NCBI GenBank assembly: GCA_020638365.1
Contig: JACKIQ010000004.1
Location: forward strand, 62,001-126,000
Reading direction: 5' to 3'
DNA length: 64,000 nucleotides
Source: Rhodospirillales bacterium
Lineage (GTDB): Bacteria; Pseudomonadota; Alphaproteobacteria; Micavibrionales; Micavibrionaceae
Part shown: one piece after another, positions 8,628-16,510 of the stretch
Layout of the letters: each line of letters begins with the position of its first letter
How positions within the stretch are numbered: the first letter of the stretch is position 1
Notes under the pieces: model-generated
The model's input: only the letters and a program-made list of their open reading frames with translations
Database searches by the model: none
What the model was told of the DNA's origin: nothing
Made by a program: the position numbers and the translations under genes

Positions 8628-9121
8628 TGCAAAAGACCGACGCGCAGAAGCCCTCTAAAATCGCATCTTCGAACCGGAAGAAAATGTGCGCCCGCCTTAT
8701 GGCTGTGCAGGCTGTTTACGAGGCGGTTCATAACGGTGAGCCGTTTGAGAATGTGCTCAGGGATTATCTGGACAACCGCGTTGGTATGGAAATCGCGGGG
8801 CAGAAGATCGGGGAGCCGGACCGCGAACTCTTCCTGTCTGTTGCGCGCACGGTTCAGTCGCGCCGCACGGAGATAGGGCGGTTAATAGAGGCAAATATCC
8901 CCGCTAAGCAGTCAAGTCAGGACCAGCCGCGAAAAGAGGTGGAACCCTTGCTCAATGCGGTCCTCCTGTGCGGGATAGGCGAACTCCTTCAGCATTCAGA
9001 CATTGACGCCCCGCTTGTTATCAACGATTATATAGAGGTCACGCGCGCCTTTTACGAAAAGGGCGAAGTATCGTTGGTAAACGGCGTGCTGGACTCGGTG
9101 GCCCGCATCCTTCGGCCCTGA
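8627..9121 (+). CDS. nusB: Transcription antitermination factor NusB
   Basis: A 164-aa helical RNA-binding protein that acts with NusE/S10 on boxA RNA, mainly in rRNA operons. The N-terminal basic stretch is followed by RLMAVQAVYEAVHNGEPF. The C-terminal half contains NAVLLCGIGELLQH and then VINDYIEVTRAFYEKGEVSLVNGVLD, the family's most conserved block. The start overlaps the ribH stop. It closes the seven-gene run glyA to nusB; a 115-bp non-coding stretch follows. Confidence 0.96.
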   Translation: MQKTDAQKPSKIASSNRKKMCARLMAVQAVYEAVHNGEPFENVLRDYLDNRVGMEIAGQKIGEPDRELFLSVARTVQSRRTEIGRLIEANIPAKQSSQDQPRKEVEPLLNAVLLCGIGELLQHSDIDAPLVINDYIEVTRAFYEKGEVSLVNGVLDSVARILRP

Positions 9122-9236
9122 CCTCACATTAACTCATTGTCATATCGACAAAAAACTTACTTTTATGGCTCTTCAGCCATCCTAAGCCCCTGTTAACCAT
9201 GAACTGGTACAATTTTGGGATGAATTAAGGCTTTTT

Positions 9237-9752
9237 GTGGGACTACGCCCGATGAAGAAAATACTGATTATAGTAATAGCTTTGCTTGTCTTGGGCGGCG
9301 GTGGCGGTGGCGCCTACTATTTCCTCGTGATGCAGCCGGCCCAGGCATCCGCCCCGGAAGGCGAGGAAGGGCATGATACCGCCAAGACGGAGGATCATGA
9401 GGAATCCGGGGACGACGGCCACGGGGGAAAAGGAACGGAGTTTGTGGAACTCGACCCTCTGATTCTCCCGATTGTGGATAACAGTGGCGTGAACCAGGTC
9501 GTAAGTCTGGTCGTAGCCATCGAGGTTCCCGGTCCCGCGGCCAAGGACAAGGTCAAGCTGATGTCCCCTAAGCTCAAGGACGCCTATATTCAGGATATGT
9601 ACGGTATGCTCAACGAACATGCCGCCATAAAGGGGGGCGTGGTTCAGGTTGCGATCATCAAGGAGCGCCTGAATGAAATCACGCAGAACATCATGGGCGA
9701 AGATACCGTCAAAGACGTGCTCTTGCAGGTCGTCCAGCAGCGCCCGATATAA
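9237..9752 (+). CDS. fliL: Flagellar basal body-associated protein FliL
   Basis: A 171-aa inner-membrane protein that supports stator function around the flagellar motor. A single membrane helix (about residues 8-30, LIIVIALLVLGGGGGGAYYF) is followed by an acidic, His-rich linker. The conserved periplasmic domain follows, with VELDPLILPI and KDAYIQDMYGMLNEH, ending in the typical VKDVLLQVVQQRPI. The GTG at 9237 is chosen because AAGG lies six bases upstream. The ATG at 9252 is an alternative without a ribosome binding site. The gene stands alone, about 8 kb from motA. Confidence 0.88.
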   Translation: MGLRPMKKILIIVIALLVLGGGGGGAYYFLVMQPAQASAPEGEEGHDTAKTEDHEESGDDGHGGKGTEFVELDPLILPIVDNSGVNQVVSLVVAIEVPGPAAKDKVKLMSPKLKDAYIQDMYGMLNEHAAIKGGVVQVAIIKERLNEITQNIMGEDTVKDVLLQVVQQRPI

Positions 9753-9767
9753 AATCCCAGAAAAAAA

Positions 9768-10211
9768 CTACTTATCGGAAGGCGGGTTAAACCGGCCAAG
9801 ATTCCCTAGTAACTGCTGGGTAAAGGTCAGGTCGTTTCCGTGCGTAGGGGTCTTGGCACGGGCGATGGGAACATCCTCGCGTCCGGGTTCTATATCCTCA
9901 AGCCTTTCGACGATACCATCCCCGTTAAAAACAACGGCGACAATCCGCTCATTGACGACCTCGGCATCCAGAATGCCGCGTTTTTCAGTATCCTGACCGA
10001 TATAATACCAGACATTCTGGTTAAAAGTGGAAACGGTCGTCGGCGATCCCATGGCCCGGAGCACGTCTGAACGGGTGCTCTGCCCCTCGACTACTTGTTG
10101 AAGTTGGTGATTTTCCAGCATGTTTCCGCGCTTGGCCTTGACCGGAGCGCAGGCACCAAGACCCGCAACGCAGATTAGCAGGAAGATCAGAAATTTTCCG
10201 GAGTGAACCAT
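9768..10211 (-). CDS. BamE/SmpA-like outer membrane lipoprotein
   Basis: A 147-aa predicted lipoprotein. The N-terminal signal MVHSGKFLIFLLICVAGLGA ends in a lipobox with the acylated cysteine at residue 21. The rest fits the SmpA/OmlA fold: VVEGQSTRSDVLRAMGSPTT is the characteristic first helix-turn, followed by VWYYIGQ and RIVAVVFNGDGIVE. BamE assists the BAM outer-membrane protein assembly complex. A longer frame starts at 10235, but the internal ATG at 10211 gives the clean signal peptide. It is convergent with fliL and divergent from the CBP3-like gene, its usual alphaproteobacterial neighbour. Confidence 0.87.
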   Translation of the reverse strand: MVHSGKFLIFLLICVAGLGACAPVKAKRGNMLENHQLQQVVEGQSTRSDVLRAMGSPTTVSTFNQNVWYYIGQDTEKRGILDAEVVNERIVAVVFNGDGIVERLEDIEPGREDVPIARAKTPTHGNDLTFTQQLLGNLGRFNPPSDK

Positions 10212-10286
10212 GCAAAGCCCGATTGCGACATTCATTACAGGTATCTATAGTGTCTCTCTGTTTAGAGAAACCTGCCGTAAAAATCA

Positions 10287-10889
10287 ATGTTCGGATTCTT
10301 TAAAAAAGGGTTATCCCGCTACGACAGGAGAGACGCGCTCGCCGCGCAGGATTTATACCGGGCGGCTCTGCGTCAATCCCGTAGGGAAGAGTTTTTCCTG
10401 CGCTTCGGCGTACCCGACACGGTGGACGGCCGCTTTGACCTTTTCCTGATACATGTATACATGATTTTTTTCCGGCTTAGAAACCACAAGCGTTACAAGG
10501 ATATTTCGCAGTGCCTGTTCGATACGGCGTTCCGTGAAATCGACAAAAGCTTACGAGAAGCCGGAGTAGGGGATGTCAGTGTTCCCAAATACATGAAAAA
10601 AATGATGGAGGCGTTTAATGGGCGCATGAACGTATACAAGCAGGCGTCCGAATACGAGCAGGAGGATCCAAAAGTCCCCATAGCCCCAGGCCACCCGCTT
10701 TTTGATGCCCTTCGCCGCAACCTGTATGGTACGCTTGAAAAGCCAGAGGAATCCACGATTGCCGATATGGTAAAATACATGCGTGCGTCGATGTTCGACC
10801 TAGTAAGTCAGGACTTGGAAGAAATCGCGCTTGGGAACGTAAGGTTTTTAGCTTTTGCGCCGGACGCTGGCGAGAAGAAAAAAGTATGA
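10287..10889 (+). CDS. Ubiquinol-cytochrome c chaperone (CBP3/UQCC1 family)
   Basis: A 200-aa helical protein. The family helps assemble cytochrome b of the bc1 complex in mitochondria and alphaproteobacteria. Conserved features are FGVPDTVDGRFDLFLIHVYM, the long basic RLRNHKRYKDISQCLFD and VSVPKYMKKMMEAFNGRM. A run of charged residues follows and the last third reads ALRRNLYGTLE. No signal peptide is present, so it acts in the cytoplasm or at the inner membrane face. It sits between the BamE-like lipoprotein (divergent) and the DUF177 gene (18 bp downstream), the standard alphaproteobacterial order. Confidence 0.9.
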   Translation: MFGFFKKGLSRYDRRDALAAQDLYRAALRQSRREEFFLRFGVPDTVDGRFDLFLIHVYMIFFRLRNHKRYKDISQCLFDTAFREIDKSLREAGVGDVSVPKYMKKMMEAFNGRMNVYKQASEYEQEDPKVPIAPGHPLFDALRRNLYGTLEKPEESTIADMVKYMRASMFDLVSQDLEEIALGNVRFLAFAPDAGEKKKV

Positions 10890-10907
10890 GACTGAAGGGA
10901 AAAGACG

Positions 10908-11522
10908 ATGAGTAGCCGGAAAACAGAAAAAGCGGTCCTGCAACCCGAATGGTCGTTTCTTTTTGATACGGAGAGCCTCGGAAACAAGCCGGTGACATTG
11001 ACGATAGAACCGGACAGGCAGCAGGCTGAATCCGTTATCAAGCGTCTGGGGCTGGACGGTCTCGATAATCTCAAGGCTTCCATAACCTTAAGACGCAACC
11101 CCGGCAACATGGTTATTCATATCGAGGGGCTGATTACAGCAAGGGCCTACCAGAAATGTGTGGTAACGCTTGCGCCTCTCGAAATGGATATCAAAGCGCC
11201 GTTTGAGGCGTGGTACGCGGATTCCTCGCAGACCTTGTCTTTCACCAAGGCCAAGCGCGAGCGCGAGCTTGAAAAGGAAAATACAGAACAACCGGTCCTT
11301 GATGAATCCGAAGACCCCGAGCCCATCGTAAACGGCCACATTGATCTGGGTGAACTCGTCGTTCAGCACCTGTCGCTGAATATAGACCCGTATCCCAAGG
11401 CGATCGGCGCGTCTTACGAACCGGGTGACGATGCGGCCGCTACCCCCCTCAAAAAAGGCGATGCGTACAGCAACCCCTTCGAGGCGCTCAAGGAATGGAG
11501 GGATAAGGAAAACAAATCCTGA
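10908..11522 (+). CDS. DUF177 (YceD-like) protein
   Basis: A 204-aa cytoplasmic protein of the DUF177/YceD family, which usually precedes rpmF and is linked to 23S rRNA maturation or plastid ribosome assembly. The family-defining C-terminal pattern IDLGELVVQHLSLNIDPYPK is present, as is the central CVVTLAPLEMDIKAPFEAWY. There is only one cysteine in the central block, so no zinc site is evident. The expected partner rpmF is not adjacent: a minus-strand transporter gene of about 1.1 kb lies between. It is probably co-transcribed with the CBP3-like gene. Confidence 0.85.
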   Translation: MSSRKTEKAVLQPEWSFLFDTESLGNKPVTLTIEPDRQQAESVIKRLGLDGLDNLKASITLRRNPGNMVIHIEGLITARAYQKCVVTLAPLEMDIKAPFEAWYADSSQTLSFTKAKRERELEKENTEQPVLDESEDPEPIVNGHIDLGELVVQHLSLNIDPYPKAIGASYEPGDDAAATPLKKGDAYSNPFEALKEWRDKENKS

Positions 11523-11529
11523 CGCGGCT

Positions 11530-12606
11530 TCAGATCATACCGAAGGCGCTCAACGCGCAATAGAAGGCAAGCAGGATCAAAGTTTCCGTGACGACAAGAA
11601 GGACAGGGCCGTATCCCAGAGTCACGACTTCCTTCATGGAGGTCTTCAGCCCCACCGCGGCGATCGCCATAACGAGCATCCACTTGCTGACGGTTTCCAG
11701 CATATGCGCGGCGTCTCCGGGCAAAGCCCCGGCGGAATTCAGTCCGGCCAGCACAAGAAATCCTATGAGAAACGGCGGAACGGAAAAGAAGCGGCGCTTC
11801 GTGGTCGCTGACGGATGGGTTTTGTAAAGCCAGGCCAGACCGATCAGAATCGGCAGAAGCATGAAGACGCGGATCAGTTTTATAAGGACGGCCGCGTTCC
11901 CGGCTTCCGGTGAGATGCTGTACCCGGCGCCGACCACCTGCGAAACGTCGTGAATAGTGCCCCCGATAATCACCCCCGAATGGTAGGAATCAAACCCCGT
12001 AACCCCCAGAATGACCGGATAGGCGATCATCGCCGCCGTCCCCATCGCCGTGACGCCGATCACTGCGGTCAGGGTCTGGCGTTCAAGATTTTTGGACGGG
12101 GGCAGGACAGAGGAAATCGCCAGAGCCGCCGAAGCGCCGCAGATTGCAGTCGCTCCGCCGATGAGAAGCCCCTGTTCTCGGTCCATCCCCAGCAGGCGTC
12201 CAAGAACCGGGCCGATGAAAAGAATAAACAGGGTAATGAGGGAAATACCGGCCAGCGCATAAAATCCGAGGGCCGTAAACTGCGAAAGCATAATCCGCGC
12301 CCCGATGAGCGCCACCCCGATTTTCAGAACGTGCTGCGAAGTAAACTGTATCCCGCGCCGCGTTTTTGGATCTTCGTAAAGAAAGTGAAACGCCATGCCG
12401 ATGAGCAGGCACATCAGCATGACAGGCGTCGAATAATGCTCGGAAATCAGGATGGATGCCAGCGTGATAAGTCCGCAGACCATCAGCCCCGGCGCTACGG
12501 AGCGAAGCAGGGCAAGGGGTGTCTCTTTTAAAGGCCCTCGGTCCTCCGGGACTCCTTCAAGGGAATCCATAAACCTGTATTTTTCAAGCGGATCACGGGT
12601 CTTCAT
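11530..12606 (-). CDS. YeiH-family putative sulfate exporter (UPF0324)
   Basis: A 358-aa integral membrane protein with about ten hydrophobic segments. Two family signatures are visible: LLIGGATAICGASAALAI near residue 155 and GGTIHDVSQVVGAGYS near residue 225. The family (PF03601) includes E. coli YeiH and proteins suggested to export sulfate or sulfite-related anions; the substrate is not established. The hydrophilic N-terminus of about 30 residues is longer than usual. The gene runs opposite to both flanking genes and splits the usual DUF177-rpmF pair, which suggests a local insertion. Confidence 0.88.
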   Translation of the reverse strand: MKTRDPLEKYRFMDSLEGVPEDRGPLKETPLALLRSVAPGLMVCGLITLASILISEHYSTPVMLMCLLIGMAFHFLYEDPKTRRGIQFTSQHVLKIGVALIGARIMLSQFTALGFYALAGISLITLFILFIGPVLGRLLGMDREQGLLIGGATAICGASAALAISSVLPPSKNLERQTLTAVIGVTAMGTAAMIAYPVILGVTGFDSYHSGVIIGGTIHDVSQVVGAGYSISPEAGNAAVLIKLIRVFMLLPILIGLAWLYKTHPSATTKRRFFSVPPFLIGFLVLAGLNSAGALPGDAAHMLETVSKWMLVMAIAAVGLKTSMKEVVTLGYGPVLLVVTETLILLAFYCALSAFGMI

Positions 12607-12776
12607 GCAAAGCTCTGCGCGTTAAGCCTCTGGAAAAAGGTCTGAAAATTGGACTTCTCCTACTGTTAAGGCCAGCCCTGTTTAGTCTAAGAGGGTCGGG
12701 AAATCCAGAAATATTCCTTGCAACCGTCCCCCTTTTTGTTTAGAAACCACACTCTGAAAAGAAAAGGATCGGAACA

Positions 12777-12956
12777 ATGGCTGTACCAAAGAGAAAAACC
12801 TCACCGTCCAAGCGCAACATGCGCCGTTCCCACCATGCCCTGAAAACCGAAAACTGGGTCGAGGATGCGGAGTCGGGCGAACCCGTACGCCGCCACCATA
12901 TCGACCTTAAGACCGGCATGTACCGGGGCCGTCAGGTAATCGAGGAAAAAGACTGA
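12777..12956 (+). CDS. rpmF: 50S ribosomal protein L32
   Basis: A 59-aa protein. It begins MAVPKRKTSPSKRNMRRSHH, the standard L32 N-terminus, and ends in a domain with CHHPxxxGxYxGR-like spacing in which the zinc cysteines are replaced (RRHHIDLKTGMYRGRQV). This is the cysteine-free L32 common in Alphaproteobacteria. An AAGGATCGGA ribosome binding site lies just upstream. It normally pairs with plsX and fabH, which follow here after 134 bp containing a hairpin. Confidence 0.95.
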   Translation: MAVPKRKTSPSKRNMRRSHHALKTENWVEDAESGEPVRRHHIDLKTGMYRGRQVIEEKD

Positions 12957-12998
12957 TCCGGCGATCGGTTTGGTTTGCATTTTGAATGTTTTTGTTTG

Positions 12999-13036
12999 AA
13001 TGAGGCAGAGAAACGCTCTTGCCTCATTTATTCTCT
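12999..13036 (+). terminator. Probable intrinsic terminator after rpmF
   Basis: AATGAGGCAGAG at 12999-13010 can pair with CTCTTGCCTCATT at 13016-13028 (one bulged T) around a five-base loop AAACG. A T-rich tail (TATTCTCTTG) follows. The stem is long, but the tail is not a pure T run, so partial read-through into plsX is possible. Confidence 0.6.
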
Positions 13037-13090
13037 TGTTATAAGCCATCATTGAAGTGTTGGGTTCACTCCATCTAAAGGGGACGGTTC

Positions 13091-14152
13091 TTGTCCGGCA
13101 TACTGCCTGAGGGAAAAATTGTCATAGCGATCGACGCCATGGGCGGCGACCATGGCCCGCCGGAAATCATTCCGGCGCTCTCTTCGGTGTTGGCGCAGCG
13201 CCCTGATGTGGCGTTCCGGGTTTTCGGTCATAAGGACTTGATCGCGCAGCAGCTTTCAAAAGACCCCGCTTTGGCTAGGGCGGTCACAATCATCCACACG
13301 GAAAAAACCATTGGCTCAGAGGATAAGCCCTCCGAAGCCCTGCGAGCCAGCAAGGGGACAAGCATGCGTATGGCCCTGGAATCCGTCAAGGAAGGAGAGG
13401 CCAGTGCGGCAGTTTCCGCAGGGAATACAGGCGCACTGATGGCGTTGGCCCGCATCGTTTACAAAACCCTGCCGGGAATCCACCGCCCTGCCATTGCCTC
13501 GGTCATGCCCGGAATAAAGGAGGAGAGCATAATGCTCGACCTCGGCGCGAATGTTCTTGTCGATGCGGAAACGCTGGTCCAGTTTGCCGTTCTTGGGGCC
13601 GTTTTTGCTAAGAAACAGAAGAAAATAGACAAACCCCGCGTCGGGCTGCTGAACATCGGCTCGGAGGATATAAAAGGCCCCGAACATATTCGCGCCGCAG
13701 GAGAAATTCTCAAAAGGATCGAATTTCCCGGAACTTATCACGGTTTCGTGGAAGGAGATGACATTATGAAGGGCGAGGTCGATGTGATCGTAGCCGACGG
13801 CTATGCAGGGAACATTGCCCTGAAGACCGCCGAAGGGGTAGGCAAGCTCGTCAAGCACTACTTCACCCAGTCTTTTAACTCGCCGCTTGCCAAGCTCGGC
13901 GGGCTTATAGCGTACGGATCCCTTCGCAAATTCAAACATCAGATGGATCCGCGTCTGTATAATGGCGGCGTTTTTCTGGGCCTGAACGGTCTGTGCATCA
14001 AAAGCCATGGCGGTGCGGATTCCTTGGCTTTTTCTCAGGCTGTTATGCTGGCCGTACGCCTTGCGCGGCACGGGTACATCCAGCAGGTCATAGAAGACAT
14101 AAATCATGTTGCCGGGCAGGAAACGTTCCTGAACCCGCAAGCGGCCGGTTAA
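13091..14152 (+). CDS. plsX: Phosphate acyltransferase PlsX
   Basis: The 353-aa enzyme makes acyl-phosphate from acyl-ACP for phospholipid synthesis. The N-terminal IVIAIDAMGGDHGPPEIIPA is diagnostic. Further conserved blocks are SAGNTGALMALARIVYKTLP, LDLGANVLVDAETLVQFA and EGDDIMKGEVDVIVADGYAGN. The start is a TTG at 13091 with AGGGGAC upstream. The next in-frame ATG would cut into the conserved first strand, so the TTG is preferred. It is followed by fabH after 13 bp, the classical fatty acid/phospholipid pair. Confidence 0.97.
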   Translation: MSGILPEGKIVIAIDAMGGDHGPPEIIPALSSVLAQRPDVAFRVFGHKDLIAQQLSKDPALARAVTIIHTEKTIGSEDKPSEALRASKGTSMRMALESVKEGEASAAVSAGNTGALMALARIVYKTLPGIHRPAIASVMPGIKEESIMLDLGANVLVDAETLVQFAVLGAVFAKKQKKIDKPRVGLLNIGSEDIKGPEHIRAAGEILKRIEFPGTYHGFVEGDDIMKGEVDVIVADGYAGNIALKTAEGVGKLVKHYFTQSFNSPLAKLGGLIAYGSLRKFKHQMDPRLYNGGVFLGLNGLCIKSHGGADSLAFSQAVMLAVRLARHGYIQQVIEDINHVAGQETFLNPQAAG

Positions 14153-14165
14153 GCGGGGAGCAGGA

Positions 14166-15131
14166 ATGAAGATCAGGTCTGTTATTAGAGCAACCGGCAG
14201 CTATTTGCCCGAAAGAATCATGACAAACGCCGATCTGGAAAACGTCGTGGACACTTCGGACGAATGGATACGGCAGCGCTCCGGCATAAAGGAACGCCGG
14301 ATCGCTGGCGAAAACGAAAAAACCTCCGATCTTGCTGTAAACGCCGCCCGTGCTGCGCTGGACAGGGCGGGCATGAAAGCGAGCGAAATAGACGGAATTA
14401 TCGTCGCCACGACCACACCGGACCAGACCTTTCCATCCGTTGCGGTCAGCGTTCAGAAAACGCTGGATATCCCGGTATGTACAGCCTTCGACGTGCAGGC
14501 TGTGTGCAGCGGCTTTGTTTATGCTTTAAGTATCGCCGATAATTTCATTAAAGCCGGGCAGTTAAAGCGCATTCTTGTCATCGGCGCCGAAAAAATGAGC
14601 GCGATCCTGAACTGGGAGGACCGCACGACCTGCGTCCTGTTCGGTGACGGGGCGGGAGCCCTGATCCTCGAAGCGCAGACAGGCGAAGGGACAAGCGGAA
14701 TTATCTCTTCTCATCTCTACGCCGACGGACGTCTGAAGGACCTGCTCTACACTGACGGCGGCCCCGGGACGACCGGGCAAAGCGGACACATCGTCATGCA
14801 CGGGCGCGAAGTCTTCAAACACGCCGTCAACCTGATGGCGCAGGTCGTTGAAGAAGCGCTTGAAACAAACGGATTAACGGCAGCGGATGTAGAATGGCTG
14901 GTCCCCCATCAGGCCAATATCCGCATTATCGAGGCCACGGCCAAAAAACTGAAACTGCCTATGGACAAGGTCATCGTGACTGTCGAACGTCACGGAAACA
15001 CCTCCGCAGCCTCGATCCCTCTGGCTTTCGATGAGGCGGTCAGGGATGGCCGAATCAAGCCCGGCCAGACGGTTCTCTTCGAGGCGATGGGCGGTGGCCT
15101 CACTTGGGCGGCCTCTCTGGTAAGAATATAA
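14166..15131 (+). CDS. fabH: 3-oxoacyl-ACP synthase III (KAS III)
   Basis: The 321-aa enzyme condenses acetyl-CoA with malonyl-ACP to begin fatty acid synthesis. The catalytic triad is visible: C114 in FDVQAVCSGFVYAL, H248 in VPHQANIRIIEA and N278 in ERHGNTSAASIPLA. Length and start (MKIRSVIRATGSYLP, after GGGGAGCAGGA) are normal. It lies 13 bp behind plsX and 194 bp ahead of ihfA, the typical alphaproteobacterial order. Confidence 0.97.
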   Translation: MKIRSVIRATGSYLPERIMTNADLENVVDTSDEWIRQRSGIKERRIAGENEKTSDLAVNAARAALDRAGMKASEIDGIIVATTTPDQTFPSVAVSVQKTLDIPVCTAFDVQAVCSGFVYALSIADNFIKAGQLKRILVIGAEKMSAILNWEDRTTCVLFGDGAGALILEAQTGEGTSGIISSHLYADGRLKDLLYTDGGPGTTGQSGHIVMHGREVFKHAVNLMAQVVEEALETNGLTAADVEWLVPHQANIRIIEATAKKLKLPMDKVIVTVERHGNTSAASIPLAFDEAVRDGRIKPGQTVLFEAMGGGLTWAASLVRI

Positions 15132-15268
15132 TTTACATAACCATAAGAAAATGATCCGCGTTTTGGAACTTAAACCAATACTTTAAGCATTTTTTGGCCA
15201 AAAACTAAGGAAGACGACTTTACCTATTGAATTGAATCATTTTTTTGTGGTTATCCTTAAGGGCAAGA

Positions 15269-15297
15269 TTGACGCTTCAGGGTCATCGCGTTACTCT
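15269..15297 (+). promoter_or_regulatory. Possible promoter for ihfA
   Basis: TTGACG at 15269-15274 and TACTCT at 15292-15297 are 17 bp apart, about 30 bp before the ihfA start at 15326. The -35 is 5 of 6 to consensus and the -10 only 3 of 6. The rest of the 194-bp gap contains a 14-bp perfect palindrome (15191-15204) and no gene. Confidence 0.4.
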
Positions 15298-15325
15298 ATG
15301 CTACATAGATCAAAGGGAGAGTGGA

Positions 15326-15622
15326 ATGAGTGCACGCACTGTTACAAGGGCGGATCTGGCTGAGGCTGTATACCAACAGGTCGGGTTGTCCCGGAACGAA
15401 TCTGCGGATCTGGTCGAGCTTCTCTTAAACGAGATTTCCAAAACCCTGATTTCCGGAGACAATGTTAAGATTTCCTCCTTCGGCAGCTTCACGATCCGCG
15501 AAAAGGGCGAACGGATCGGAAGAAACCCGAAAACAGGTGTTGAAGTGCCTATATCGCCGCGTAAAGTTCTCGTGTTCCGGGCCTCGCATGTCTTGAAAGA
15601 CAAGATTAACGATGGTGCGTAA
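15326..15622 (+). CDS. ihfA: Integration host factor subunit alpha
   Basis: The 98-aa nucleoid protein forms a heterodimer with IhfB and bends DNA. It shows the HU/IHF fold: RADLAEAVYQQVGLSRNESA, then VKISSFGSFTIREKGERIGR, the NPKTGVEVPI arm with the intercalating proline, and RKVLVFRASHVLKDKIN. The open frame extends 27 codons further upstream, but the ATG at 15326 has a strong AGGGAGAG site and gives the normal N-terminus. It lies between fabH and a MerR regulator, as in other Alphaproteobacteria. Confidence 0.95.
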   Translation: MSARTVTRADLAEAVYQQVGLSRNESADLVELLLNEISKTLISGDNVKISSFGSFTIREKGERIGRNPKTGVEVPISPRKVLVFRASHVLKDKINDGA

Positions 15623-15679
15623 GAGTTTTTTCGATTTGTGAGAGTTCATACATAAAAGAATTGAGAGTGTGAAAGACAA

Positions 15680-16315
15680 ATGACCGCCGCGACGACAAAA
15701 AATTCCGGACAGAATGTTCAGGACAGCAAGAACTCCACGACGGAGAACCAGACCGCATTGCTTCAGGGCGAAAAGGCACGCGATCAGGCCAAGCAGGCCG
15801 CGCGGAAAACGCAGGTTTCGCGTTCCGGGAACAATAAGGCTTCCGGAGCGTTCCGTACGATCAGCGAAGTGGCCGATGAACTCGGTGTGCAGCAGCACGT
15901 CCTTCGTTTCTGGGAAACCAAGTTTTCTCATGTCCGCCCGTTGAAACGCGGAGGAGGGCGCCGGTACTACCGCCCTGAGGACGTGGATCTTCTCAAGCGT
16001 ATCCACCACCTTCTGTATATTGAAGGCTACACGATCAAGGGCGTGCAGAAACTTCTCAAGGACGTCGGGAAGAATCAGGTTCTTAAAGGGGCGGGCACCT
16101 CGCAGGCGCTCATACAGAATCCTGTTCCCGAAACGCCTCAGGAAAATGAAAGGTCGAGCGGACCGGTGGTCACGGCGCAGGCCGCGCAAGCCCACAGCGC
16201 ACAGGTTCCTGAAGGCCCGGTGAACGCACGCCTGACCGATCGTCAACGGGCTATTCTGGAAACGATGCTTGACGAACTGCGCGAGCTTCGCAGCCTGATC
16301 AAGCCCAAGGAATGA
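15680..16315 (+). CDS. MerR-family transcriptional regulator
   Basis: A 211-aa regulator. The first 55 residues are low-complexity and rich in Asn, Gln, Lys and Ala. A MerR helix-turn-helix follows (about 58-125): FRTISEVADELGVQQHVLRF, then the wing with GGGRRYYRPEDVDLLKRIHH. The effector domain is replaced by a Pro/Gln/Ala linker and a C-terminal helix (RAILETMLDELRELRSLI) that could dimerise. This is the MerR type found downstream of ihfA in Alphaproteobacteria; its targets are unknown to me. No metal-binding cysteines are present. Confidence 0.9.
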   Translation: MTAATTKNSGQNVQDSKNSTTENQTALLQGEKARDQAKQAARKTQVSRSGNNKASGAFRTISEVADELGVQQHVLRFWETKFSHVRPLKRGGGRRYYRPEDVDLLKRIHHLLYIEGYTIKGVQKLLKDVGKNQVLKGAGTSQALIQNPVPETPQENERSSGPVVTAQAAQAHSAQVPEGPVNARLTDRQRAILETMLDELRELRSLIKPKE

Positions 16316-16404
16316 CGCAACCGCTCGGTTTTACATGGCGGGAGTCTCTTTGTTATTTGATTCCGCCGGTAAAATAAGCTACTAACCTATCATTATTTTG
16401 GTCC

Positions 16405-16481
16405 CGGAACGTGGCGCAGCCTGGTAGCGCACTTGCATGGGGTGCAAGGGGTCGCAGGTTCAAATCCTGTCGTTCCGACCA
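16405..16481 (+). tRNA. tRNA-Pro (anticodon GGG), CCA encoded
   Basis: The 77-nt sequence folds as a cloverleaf: acceptor CGGAACG pairs with CGTTCCG, the D arm is GCGCAGCCTGGTAGCGC, the anticodon stem is CTTGC/GCAAG with loop ATGGGGT (anticodon GGG), and the T arm is GCAGG-TTCAAAT-CCTGT. CCA is encoded. The A32-T38 loop pair is a known feature of tRNA-Pro(GGG). Confidence 0.96.
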
Positions 16482-16510
16482 TTTTTACATTTTGCAATAT
16501 ACGGCCAGCA

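Noticed and set aside
16433..16510. Upstream extension of the DUF817 frame into tRNA-Pro
   Set aside because: It would encode protein from inside the tRNA; the residues there match no family N-terminus.
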